Of a stretch of DNA of 64,000 bases, positions 54,093-61,975 are shown piece by piece (within the stretch, counting starts at the first letter, position 1; every line of letters starts with the position of its first letter). The stretch is taken from assembly GCF_021568775.1 (NCBI RefSeq), contig NZ_JAKGSG010000046.1, forward strand, positions 1-64,000, given 5' to 3'. The notes beneath the pieces are model-generated. The model was given only the letters and a program-made list of their open reading frames with translations. It searched no databases and was not told where the DNA came from. Both the position numbers and the translations under genes were made by a program. Origin of the DNA: Antribacter soli. GTDB taxonomy: Bacteria; Actinomycetota; Actinomycetes; Actinomycetales; Cellulomonadaceae.

Positions 54093-55876
54093 GCCGCTCC
54101 TCCTACGGTCTCGTTCTCGTTCACCGACGCCTCGTCGGCGTCCTCCTCGCTCATGCTGCGGCCGACCACGGCCCGGTACCGCTCACCCACGAGGTCGTCG
54201 CGCTCCACGAGGCCGCCGTGGGTACCGCTCGCGACCACCTGGCCGCCCTCCAGCAGGAACACCTCCTCGAGGTGGTCGAGGACCAGCGGGCTGGCGGTGA
54301 CCACGAGCGTCGTCCGGCCGCGCCGTGCCGCCGCGACCCGCTCCGCGATCCGCGCCTCCGTGTGCGCGTCCACGGCGCTCGTCGGCTCGACGAGCACGAG
54401 GATCTCCGGCTCCGTGAGCAGCGCCCGGGCGAGCGTGACCCGCTGCCGCTGGCCACCCGAGAGCGACCGCCCCTTCTCCGGCAGCTCGCCCGCCAGGCCG
54501 CCCGGCACGCTGTCGAGCACGTCGTGCGCGTCGGCGGTGAGCATCGCCGCGACCAGCTCGGCCTCCACGCGACGGCCGCGCGGGTCGATCTCCTCGCCGA
54601 GCACGCCCGAGAACACGGTCGGCGTCGCCTCCGAGACGACGACCCGGTGACGCAGCTCCTCCTTGTCGAGGTCGCGCAGCAGCACGCCGCCGAGCCGGAC
54701 GGGCGTGGCCGACTCCAGCCCGTCGTCGAGCCGCCCGAGACGGGTGGCGACGCGAGCCGACTCGTCCGGGTCGGCGCTGACGAGACCGACCACGCGGCCG
54801 GGCACCAGGGTCAGGCCGCTCGCCTCGTCCACGAGCTCCGCACCGACGGGCGGCACGGCCACCGGCTCGGCGACGACCGGCGTGGCGGACTCCACCCGGA
54901 GGACCCCGAGAATCTTCCCGGCGGACACGTGGCCGCGCACGACCTGCTGCACCATCTGCGTGGCGAGCTGCACCGGCCACGACAGGAACGCCGAGTAGCC
55001 GTAGAACGTGACGAGCTGGCCGGGCGTGATCTCGCCGGTGACCGCCGCGCGGGCGCCGAGCCACAGGACGAGCGCGACCAGGAGGCCGGGCAGGAGCACC
55101 TGCAGGCCGTCGAGCACCGACTGGATCGTCGCCACCCGCACACCCTCCTGCCGCACGCGCTGCGACTGGGCGGCGTACCGGCCGGCGAACACCTCCTCGC
55201 CGCCGATACCGCGCAGGATGCGCAGGCCGGACACCGTGTCGGCACCGAGCGTCGTCAGCCGGCCCGTCGCCTCGCGCTGCGCGGCCTGCCGCGACTGCAG
55301 CGGGCGCACGAGCAGGCCCAGCACGACCCCGACCACGGGGATGCCGAGCGCGACCACGAGCCCCAGCGTGAAGTTCTGGGTCAGCATGATGGCGGCCACG
55401 ACCACGTAGGAGACGACCGAGCCGACGAAGCGCCCCATGTGCGCGTAGATCTCGCCGACGCGCAGAGCGTCGTTCGCGACGGCCGACACGACCTCCCCCG
55501 TGGGCAGCGTCTTGGTGATCGCGTGCCCCGTGCGCGAGGCCTTGTGCCCGACGAGCTGGGAGAACGAGAACGCCGCCCGGATCCAGTTCTCGACGTCCCA
55601 CGTGTGGTCGAGGATGCCCGCGACCGTGATGACCGCGGCGTTGAGGGCCAGGGCCCCGCACCAGAAGAACAGGCCGGGACCGAAGCCGCCGGTCAGGCCT
55701 TCGTCGATCGCGCGGCCCAGCAGGAACGGGCCGATCGCCGAGGCGAGCATGGTGACCGTCCCCATGAGGAGGCTCAGCGCCAGGACGCCACGCTGCTGGC
55801 CCGCCTGCCAGGTGAGCAGCCGGGTCGCGGACGTGAGCGGCGGGGTGCCGGGTTCCGGCGGAGGGAGGGGGCGCAC
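54089..55876 (-). CDS. ABC exporter half-transporter with degraded ATP site
   Basis: A 595-residue partner of the downstream gene, with six helices (about 30-310). In its nucleotide-binding domain the Walker A position reads VVGLVSADPDESARV, with no GxxGxGK; Walker B reads LVLVEPTSAVD with Val in place of the Asp; and the H-loop reads VVTASPL without His. The signature RSLSGGQRQRVTLARAL is intact. It cannot bind ATP in the usual way but completes the partner's site. GTG 55876 follows TACCGT by seven bases, a leaderless start. Confidence 0.9.
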   Translation of the reverse strand: MRPLPPPEPGTPPLTSATRLLTWQAGQQRGVLALSLLMGTVTMLASAIGPFLLGRAIDEGLTGGFGPGLFFWCGALALNAAVITVAGILDHTWDVENWIRAAFSFSQLVGHKASRTGHAITKTLPTGEVVSAVANDALRVGEIYAHMGRFVGSVVSYVVVAAIMLTQNFTLGLVVALGIPVVGVVLGLLVRPLQSRQAAQREATGRLTTLGADTVSGLRILRGIGGEEVFAGRYAAQSQRVRQEGVRVATIQSVLDGLQVLLPGLLVALVLWLGARAAVTGEITPGQLVTFYGYSAFLSWPVQLATQMVQQVVRGHVSAGKILGVLRVESATPVVAEPVAVPPVGAELVDEASGLTLVPGRVVGLVSADPDESARVATRLGRLDDGLESATPVRLGGVLLRDLDKEELRHRVVVSEATPTVFSGVLGEEIDPRGRRVEAELVAAMLTADAHDVLDSVPGGLAGELPEKGRSLSGGQRQRVTLARALLTEPEILVLVEPTSAVDAHTEARIAERVAAARRGRTTLVVTASPLVLDHLEEVFLLEGGQVVASGTHGGLVERDDLVGERYRAVVGRSMSEEDADEASVNENETVGGAA

Positions 55877-55975
55877 GTCGACAACGGTACGAGCCGCCAC
55901 TGACACGGAGCCACGGATTATCCACAGGACGTGCGCCACGCCGGCGCGCGCCCGCGCGGGCATATCCTCGGACAC

Positions 55976-56413
55976 GTGACAGCAGAGAACCGGACCCAAG
56001 CGCCGGCCCCGACCGATGGCCCGACCACGGGCCCGAGCGCGGAGGCCGCCGCGACCGCCATCCGCAAGGCCCGCGGCGCCGTCTCGCGCTACCGCTTCAT
56101 GGCGCTCGTCACCGGCGCCATGCTCCTGGTGCTGTGCGTGGAGATGGGCATCAAGTACGGCGTGGGGGCCGTCACCGACGTCTCCGGCGTCGTCCCGTTC
56201 ATCGCGTGGGTGCCGTTCGCGCACGGCTGGATCTACGTGCTGTACCTGGTCACGGTCGCAGACCTGTGGTCGAAGATGCGCTGGGGCTTTGGCCGACTGG
56301 TCACGATGGTCCTGGCCGGCGTCGTCCCGGTGATGTCGTTCGTCCTGGAGCGCAAGGTCCACGCCGAGGCCGGGACCAAGCTGGCCGCCCTGGAGCAGCG
56401 CTACCTCGCCTGA
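55976..56413 (+). CDS. DUF3817 family membrane protein
   Basis: A 145-residue protein with a disordered Thr/Pro/Ala-rich start of about 27 residues, then RYRFMALVTGAMLLVLCVEM, a second and third helix with GWIYVLYLVTVADLWSKMRW (the family signature) and a final helix. DUF3817 proteins are commonly found next to guaA in actinobacteria; function unknown. GTG 55976 follows TATCCT (55963-55968) by seven bases. Confidence 0.85.
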   Translation: MTAENRTQAPAPTDGPTTGPSAEAAATAIRKARGAVSRYRFMALVTGAMLLVLCVEMGIKYGVGAVTDVSGVVPFIAWVPFAHGWIYVLYLVTVADLWSKMRWGFGRLVTMVLAGVVPVMSFVLERKVHAEAGTKLAALEQRYLA

Positions 56414-56467
56414 CCCGGACGCGCCCATGGCGCGCCGCCCTGCCGCCCTTGTGTCGCCGAGGCCGTG

Positions 56468-56500
56468 TCACCTGGAGTACACGTTGTGCACTCGAGGTGA
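56468..56500. repeat. 33-base interrupted palindrome upstream of the YceI gene
   Basis: TCACCTGGAGTACAC (56468-56482) and its near-complement at 56486-56500 match at 13 of 15 positions around a three-base centre. It lies in the 297-base gap 56414-56710. It could terminate the DUF3817 transcript or bind a regulator. Confidence 0.5.
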
Positions 56501-56593
56501 GCGCCCGGAGTCACAACGACTCCGCCTCGGCAGCGCCGGGGACGATCTCGATCCGTTGAACCACAGCGCCGTGGATGCCGTTCTCAGGCTGGG

Positions 56594-56611
56594 AACGACA
56601 TCCATGTCGTT
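56594..56611. promoter_or_regulatory. Perfect operator-like palindrome upstream of the YceI gene
   Basis: AACGACATCCATGTCGTT is a perfect 8-base inverted repeat with a two-base spacer, 100 bases before the YceI start. Size and shape fit a dimeric repressor site. No -35/-10 pair is clear around it. Confidence 0.5.
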
Positions 56612-56710
56612 TTCGCGTCGGGAAGTTCACTGACGTTTGCCAGGGACTTCTCAGACTGACAGAGCAGGCTGTACGCGCTCGTCAAACATTCAACCAAGCA
56701 GGAGGCGCCA

Positions 56711-57424
56711 ATGTCAGCACCAGCCCCCGCCGACCCCACTTCGACGCCCGGCCGCCGCCCGGGCCGCATCATCGTCTGGGCGATCGTCGCCGTCGTCGTC
56801 CTCGTCGCGCTCGTCTTCGGCGCCACCCGTCTCTACGCGAGCCAGCAGACGGGCGACGACGTCGCGGCGCCCGCCGTCGGCACCGAGGCGCCCGTGACCG
56901 CCGAGCCGGACGAGCTCGACGGCACGTACACCGTCGGCGACGGCTCCGAGGCCGGCTACCGCGTGGACGAGGTCCTCGCCGGCCAGGACGTCACGGTCGT
57001 GGGCCGCACCCAGACGGTGACGGGCTCGGCGACGATCGCCGAGGGCCAGCTCACCGAGGCCACGATCGAGGTCGACATGGCGAGCATCGAGACCGACGAG
57101 TCGCAGCGCGACGCCCAGTTCCAGAGCATCCTCGGCACGGGCGAGTTCCCCGCCGCGACGTTCGAGCTCGCCTCGCCCGTCGACGTGAGCGCCGTCGCCG
57201 ACGGCGAGACCATCACGGTGGAGGCGCCTGGCACGATGACGATCATGGGCACGTCGCAGGACGTCACGGCGACCCTCCAGGTCCGCCTCACGGAGGGTGG
57301 CGCCGAGGTGAGCGCCCAGATCCCGGTCGTCTTCGCCGACTACGGCGTCACGGCCCCGGACCTCGGCTTCGTGACGGTCGAGGACGACGGCTTCGTCGAG
57401 GCGGAGCTGACGCTCACCAGCTGA
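56711..57424 (+). CDS. Membrane-anchored YceI family protein
   Basis: A 237-residue protein with one membrane helix (about 20-40) and an outer lipocalin-like YceI domain from about residue 65. The domain has GTYTVGDGSEAGYRVDEVL, AEGQLTEATIEVDMASIETD, RDAQFQSILGTGEFPAATF and TMTIMGTSQDVTATL, the standard YceI pattern. Such proteins bind isoprenoid-type lipids. AGGAGG precedes the ATG, so unlike many genes here it has an untranslated leader. A perfect terminator follows. Confidence 0.9.
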   Translation: MSAPAPADPTSTPGRRPGRIIVWAIVAVVVLVALVFGATRLYASQQTGDDVAAPAVGTEAPVTAEPDELDGTYTVGDGSEAGYRVDEVLAGQDVTVVGRTQTVTGSATIAEGQLTEATIEVDMASIETDESQRDAQFQSILGTGEFPAATFELASPVDVSAVADGETITVEAPGTMTIMGTSQDVTATLQVRLTEGGAEVSAQIPVVFADYGVTAPDLGFVTVEDDGFVEAELTLTS

Positions 57425-57440
57425 GCGTCTACGCACGCCG

Positions 57441-57478
57441 GAGAGGCCGGTGCGCCCGCCCGGGCGCACCGGCCTCTC
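57441..57478. terminator. Perfect 17-base-pair terminator after the YceI gene
   Basis: GAGAGGCCGGTGCGCCC (57441-57457) pairs perfectly with 57462-57478 around a four-base loop. It lies between convergent genes. Confidence 0.85.
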
Positions 57479-57510
57479 GGGCAGCACCGGTCACTCTGCG
57501 CACGGCCCGC

Positions 57511-58038
57511 TCAGGCGAGGGCCATCTCCAGCTCCGCCCCGACCGACGCCTCCACCCGCTTCCCGGTCAGGACGAACCCGCACCTGCGGTACGCAGCCTG
57601 CGCGCGACCGTTGTCCTCGTGCACGTGCAGCCGTACGTCGTCCAACCCGAGCGAGCGCGCCCACGCCACCGCCTCGGCGAGCAGCGTCTCGACGACGCCG
57701 GTCCCGCGGTGGCGAGGATCCACGTAGACGCCCACCAGCGACGCCCGTGCGCCCCGCGCTGCGTTCCCCGGGTCGTCGGACCGGCCGGCGGAGCTCACCA
57801 GCACGGTCACCGTCCCGACCCAGTCCCCGTCGACGACCGCGACGACCTGGCACGCGGCATCCCCCGCGGCGGCGCGCGCGGCGCGCTCCTGCCAGAACGC
57901 GTCGGGCCGCGCGAGCGCCTCCTCGTACGAGTCCACGAAGGCGATCGCGGCCACCTCGTCCTGCAGCGCCCGCAGCCGCAGGTCCCTGACCTGCTGCCAC
58001 TCGTCGGCGCGCACACGGCGGACCACAGGTTCGCTCAC
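57511..58038 (-). CDS. GNAT family N-acetyltransferase
   Basis: A 175-residue acetyltransferase. It has an N-terminal VRRVRADEWQQVRDLRLRAL, a central VGTVTVLVS strand, LVGVYVDPRHRGTGVVETLL (acetyl-CoA loop RHRGTG, near residue 110) and LHVHEDNGRAQAAYRRCGF. The pattern suits small-molecule or ribosomal-protein acetylation; substrate unknown. Start is GTG 58038. It is 46 bases downstream of the putative immunity gene on the same strand. Confidence 0.87.
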   Translation of the reverse strand: MSEPVVRRVRADEWQQVRDLRLRALQDEVAAIAFVDSYEEALARPDAFWQERAARAAAGDAACQVVAVVDGDWVGTVTVLVSSAGRSDDPGNAARGARASLVGVYVDPRHRGTGVVETLLAEAVAWARSLGLDDVRLHVHEDNGRAQAAYRRCGFVLTGKRVEASVGAELEMALA

Positions 58039-58084
58039 GCGGCGCGTCGTGCCACCGCAGCGCTCGCTTCCCGTCGGTGGACCG

Positions 58085-58855
58085 TCATGCCGCCGGCCCC
58101 GGGCCCCGCAGGTCGCTGAGCGCGGCGGCGAGCCCGGGGCCGAGCAGCGTGACGATCTCCTCCCCCGGCTCGCCCGGGTACGGCAGGTTCTCCACGAACG
58201 ACACCCGGACGAGCTCGTCCACCGCCGGGTCGCTGCCGAACGCGGCCTCGACGTGGTCGAGCACGGACCGGACCTCGGCCGCCGGGTCGTCGGGGACGGG
58301 GCCGGCTTCCGGCGACGGGTCGCCCGTCAGCAGCCCCACCTCACGCTGCACCACCTCGCCGAGGAAGGGGTGCGCCAGCACGATGTCGTGGTAGCCGTAC
58401 CGGTTCTCGTCCGCGAGCCGGCGGAGCGCCGGGACCGCGGCGACGAGCCCGGCCACGAACGCCTCGACCGCCGCGGGCTGCCGCACGTCCCGCTGCGCGT
58501 CCAGAGCGGTCCGCAGGCCCGGCCCGAGCGCGCGGGTGACGTGGTCGTGCTCCTCCCCCGGCGACGGGTAGTGCACGAGCACGTCCTCGATCACCCCGTC
58601 GACGTCCAGGTCCGTGCCTCGCCACTCCTCGAGGACGTCGCCCATCACGACGATCACGCCGGCCACCGCGGCGTCCCCGTCCCGCAGGCGCGCGAACAGG
58701 TCGCGGGCCGCCTCGGCGACGGTCCAGGCAGCCGGGTCCAGCGGCGGCAGCCCGGCCTCGGACGCGAGCCACTCGCGGTCGCGCGCGGCGGCGTCCGCCA
58801 GCCCGGGCACCACGGGGACGAGCGCGGCCAGCAGCCGCTCGGTCGACGTGCTCAC
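58085..58855 (-). CDS. Putative immunity protein for the adjacent PrsW-toxin
   Basis: An acidic, soluble 256-residue helical protein of no recognised family. It has no signal peptide or membrane helix. Notable parts are ENRYGYHDIVLAHPFLGEVV near residue 151 and VRVSFVENLPYPGEPGEE near the C-terminus. GTG 58855 overlaps the TGA of the upstream PrsW-like gene, so it is translated directly after it. Acidic protein, tight coupling and a toxin-like tip on the partner together suggest immunity. This is inference; it could instead be a regulator of the protease. Confidence 0.55.
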   Translation of the reverse strand: MSTSTERLLAALVPVVPGLADAAARDREWLASEAGLPPLDPAAWTVAEAARDLFARLRDGDAAVAGVIVVMGDVLEEWRGTDLDVDGVIEDVLVHYPSPGEEHDHVTRALGPGLRTALDAQRDVRQPAAVEAFVAGLVAAVPALRRLADENRYGYHDIVLAHPFLGEVVQREVGLLTGDPSPEAGPVPDDPAAEVRSVLDHVEAAFGSDPAVDELVRVSFVENLPYPGEPGEEIVTLLGPGLAAALSDLRGPGPAA

Positions 58856-60828
58856 GGCACCTGCCTCAGGATCTCGCGCAGCTCCGTCTGGAGCTGCCTG
58901 GCCCAGGCGACGTCCGCCCGGGTGGCTGTCTTCTCGTTGGCTCGCAGCCAGTTGTTGAGCCCGTTCAGGATGTCCCGCGACTTCTGGACGTGGTCCTGAC
59001 CGTGGGTCGCCTGACCGCTGCGGATCTCCCAGCGTGCCGCATCCATCGTGGTCCCGTCACCTGCACGGCGCGGGTTGTTCGAGCCCTTCCACAGCTGGTC
59101 CACGATGTTGCGCAGCTTCCAGTTCCGCACCTGCGGCTTGGGCCGGGGCGCCGACGGCGGAGGCGGCCCGCCCCCTGAGCCCGAACCGGACCCGGACCCG
59201 CCCGACGAGCCGCCGCCCCCAGGGCCGACCGCCTGCGCCAGCAGGATCCCGGCGAGCCCGAGCGTCGTCGTGACCCCGAGCGCTGTGGTCAGCGTGGGGA
59301 CGAGGATCACGCCGCCCGTGGACAGCACGACCAGCCCGGCGGGCGGGAAGAAGATCAGGCCCGCGAGGATCAGGGCGATCCCGCCGTACAGCAGCAGGTC
59401 GCTCAGCGCGTCGAGCACGTGGAAGTTGGACACCACCGCGTCGTCCGGACCGGTGCCGCCCAGCCACGCGACGACGGCGAGCAGGCCCGCGCCGAGCGCC
59501 CCGGTCCCCACGGCCAGGCGGAACCCGACGTGCCCGAGGTGAGCTCCGTCGTCGGACCGGAGCGCCGGGCGCAGCGCCCGGACGAGCGCGACCTGCTGCC
59601 AGACGAGCCACGCCATCCCGACGCCGAACAGGACCAGGACCACGGGGAACCCCGGGCGCACCCCGAACCCGAAGGCGAACAGGGCCGGCATCAGCAGCAC
59701 GAGCCAGACGAGGAGCGGCCACCACCGGCGGAGCAGGTCGCGCGGCGCGGCACCCCTGGTCAGGGCGGCGACGGGGCGCACCCGCGCCCACGCCTCGCGC
59801 GTGGCGCTCGCCCGCACCCGGCCGGCGAGGTCGCGCGCCCCGTCGAGGACCGCGTCGGGCAGCGGCCCGCCGTCGCCCGCCTCGAGCAGGACGGCCCGCC
59901 GACGGCGGACGAACCGCCACGCGACCAGCGTGCTCCAGCCGGGCCGCAGCCCCGCGTACCGGAGCAGGTCGCGCGCGTGCAGGCCGTCCAGGAGCTCCGG
60001 GTGGGCGGCGGCACCCCGGCGCAGGACGCGCAGGTCGTACCAGGCCGCCAGGGCGAGGGCGAGCACCGGCCACAGCCCGCGCAGCCCCTGGGCGGCCACG
60101 TACGGGGCGGCGGCCAGGTCGCCGAAGAACGAGGTGCCGGACCCCGAGATGTCGTAGTTGGTGGCGGCGTGGTCGGCGCACGCGAGCACGAACGGCAGCG
60201 CGCCCCACAGGCGGGCAGGCCCGCGGGAGCGCAGGAACCAGCCGACGCCGAGGCCCGCCAGCGCTGTCCACACCAGGTGGTGGAACGGCTCGACGCCCCC
60301 GTCGAAGCCCAGGAGGCCGCCCTGCGAGACGGGCGAGGGCAGCCATTGCCCGGACGCGACGGCGGGCGTGGGCACGTACGGCGGGGCGAGGCTGGGGAAG
60401 AGCCACCCGTCCGGGGTCGCGATCGCCCGGCCCGGCTCGTCTCCGAACCGCATCAGCGCCTCGAGCAGGCCGAACCCCGCGCCCAGCCCGGCGCCGAGAA
60501 CGAGATGGTCGGACAGCCCCCACTGCAGGCGCGTGCGCACGTGCCAGGCCACCAGCACGAGCGGGACGATCTTGACCGCCTCCTCGATCACCGGGTCCAC
60601 CGTCCAGGACGCGACCTGCACGACCTCGTACAGGGAGTCACCGGTGATCGCGGCGCGGGTCCGCGTGTACGCGAGCTGGAGCACCACGGACAGCGGCCCG
60701 CAGAAGTACAGCCCCGTCCCGAGGGCGAGCAGGTGCGCGCCGAAGGCGGTGGTGCGGGTGAAGGACGTGAGCACGCAGAGCTGGAGCACACCCCAGGCCG
60801 CGGCGAAGACCAGCGCGAACGCGAGCAC
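58852..60828 (-). CDS. PrsW-type intramembrane protease fused to a toxin-like C-terminal domain
   Basis: A 658-residue protein. Residues about 1-290 fit the PrsW glutamic-type membrane protease family: VIEEAVKIVPLVLVAW (EExxK at 82-86), GFGLLEALMRFG, EPFHHLVWTALAGLG and ADHAATNYD, with about eight helices. A cytoplasmic-looking segment and four to six further helices follow (about 380-560), then a Gly/Ser/Pro linker and a soluble tip of about 90 residues with NNPRRAGDGTTMDAARWEIR, HGQDHVQKS and LNGLNNWLR. That tip resembles toxin domains of polymorphic toxins. GTG 60828 is preceded by GAGGGG. Confidence 0.72.
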   Translation of the reverse strand: MLAFALVFAAAWGVLQLCVLTSFTRTTAFGAHLLALGTGLYFCGPLSVVLQLAYTRTRAAITGDSLYEVVQVASWTVDPVIEEAVKIVPLVLVAWHVRTRLQWGLSDHLVLGAGLGAGFGLLEALMRFGDEPGRAIATPDGWLFPSLAPPYVPTPAVASGQWLPSPVSQGGLLGFDGGVEPFHHLVWTALAGLGVGWFLRSRGPARLWGALPFVLACADHAATNYDISGSGTSFFGDLAAAPYVAAQGLRGLWPVLALALAAWYDLRVLRRGAAAHPELLDGLHARDLLRYAGLRPGWSTLVAWRFVRRRRAVLLEAGDGGPLPDAVLDGARDLAGRVRASATREAWARVRPVAALTRGAAPRDLLRRWWPLLVWLVLLMPALFAFGFGVRPGFPVVLVLFGVGMAWLVWQQVALVRALRPALRSDDGAHLGHVGFRLAVGTGALGAGLLAVVAWLGGTGPDDAVVSNFHVLDALSDLLLYGGIALILAGLIFFPPAGLVVLSTGGVILVPTLTTALGVTTTLGLAGILLAQAVGPGGGGSSGGSGSGSGSGGGPPPPSAPRPKPQVRNWKLRNIVDQLWKGSNNPRRAGDGTTMDAARWEIRSGQATHGQDHVQKSRDILNGLNNWLRANEKTATRADVAWARQLQTELREILRQVP

Positions 60829-60896
60829 CCCTCGATCCTGGGGGGCCTGGGCCCGACACGCCAGGGACCCCGGCGGCGTGGCGGGCGATCCGGGTG

Positions 60897-61775
60897 TCAG
60901 CCCGGCAGGCCCGCGATGCCCGTCCCGGGGTCGTCGGCGCGGCCGCCGCGCCGGCCGCCCGCCATCTCGTCCCGCACGAGCCGCACCCACAGGACGACGG
61001 CGAACCCGCCGAACACCCACCACTGCAGGGCGTAGAACGCGTTCTGCAGGTTGACGTCGCTCCCGCCGTCGATGACCGGCCGCGGCAGCTGGCCGAGGCC
61101 GTCGGAGGTGGGCGAGGCGACCAGGTAGCCGGAGTAGATCGGCCCGCCCCACTCCTGGACGAGAGCGCCGAGGGCGATCCGGTCCACCTGCCCGTCCGGC
61201 AGGGGTGCGGCGTCCGACGTCGCCTCGCCGGCCTGCAGCCAGCCGGTGACCCGCACCTCGCCGGACGGCACGTCGACGGGGCTGGTGGCCGACGGCACCC
61301 AGCCGCGCACGACGGCCACGACGGGCGCGCCGGACAGCCCGGCCCACGAGTCGCCGCCCGTCCCGTCGTCGGACACCCGCAGGGGGGTCAGCACGAGGTA
61401 GCCGGTGCGGCCGTCGAGCGCGCGCCCGGCCACGAGCCGCTGGCCCGCCGCCTCGTAGGTGCCGGTCACCCAAGCCTGCCGCCCGACGAGCTCCCCGGGG
61501 AACGTCTCCTGCGGCGCCAGCAGCTCGCCGAGCGCCGCCGGCCCGGTGGCCGCCGCCTCGGCAGCCTCCTGCTGGGCCGCGAGCGCCGCACGTTCGTACG
61601 CGCGGTCGAGCTGCCACACGCCGAGCCGCCCGCAGAGCGCGGCGGCGAGGAGGAGCAGCACCAGGATCCCGAGCAGGCGCGGCCGGCGTGCCACCTCCCA
61701 GAAGGTCCGGCGCCCGCTGCCCGACGGCGCGGCAGGCGCCCCGGTGGACGTCACGGACACAGTCGGAGAAGGCAT
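60897..61775 (-). CDS. SURF1 family cytochrome oxidase biogenesis protein
   Basis: A 292-residue membrane protein with two helices, one near the N-terminus (LLGILVLLLLAAALCGRLGVWQLDRAYER, quoted in part as CGRLGVWQLDR) and one at the C-terminus (NAFYALQWWVFGGFAVVLWVR in part as YALQWWVFGGFA). The beta-rich loop between includes YEAAGQRLVAGRALDGRTGYLVLTPL-like sequence and VVRGWVPS. SURF1 helps insert heme a into cytochrome c oxidase. ATG 61775 follows TACCGT by six bases, a leaderless start. The 200 bases upstream carry the divergent phosphoketolase promoter. Confidence 0.9.
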   Translation of the reverse strand: MPSPTVSVTSTGAPAAPSGSGRRTFWEVARRPRLLGILVLLLLAAALCGRLGVWQLDRAYERAALAAQQEAAEAAATGPAALGELLAPQETFPGELVGRQAWVTGTYEAAGQRLVAGRALDGRTGYLVLTPLRVSDDGTGGDSWAGLSGAPVVAVVRGWVPSATSPVDVPSGEVRVTGWLQAGEATSDAAPLPDGQVDRIALGALVQEWGGPIYSGYLVASPTSDGLGQLPRPVIDGGSDVNLQNAFYALQWWVFGGFAVVLWVRLVRDEMAGGRRGGRADDPGTGIAGLPG

Positions 61776-61975
61776 GACCTCACGGTAACCGCGCGACCCG
61801 TCCGCGACAGAATCCCTGCCGGAATCCCCTGGTCGAGCGGGCAGCTTCGTCGACCTGACAGCCCGGCAGATCGACGTCACCCCGGTAGCCTGGTGCACCG
61901 CGGCCCGATCTGATGTCGAATGAAAGACGCAGCCATCCAGGCCGCACACCCTGGCGACAATCAGGAGCGTGTGTG

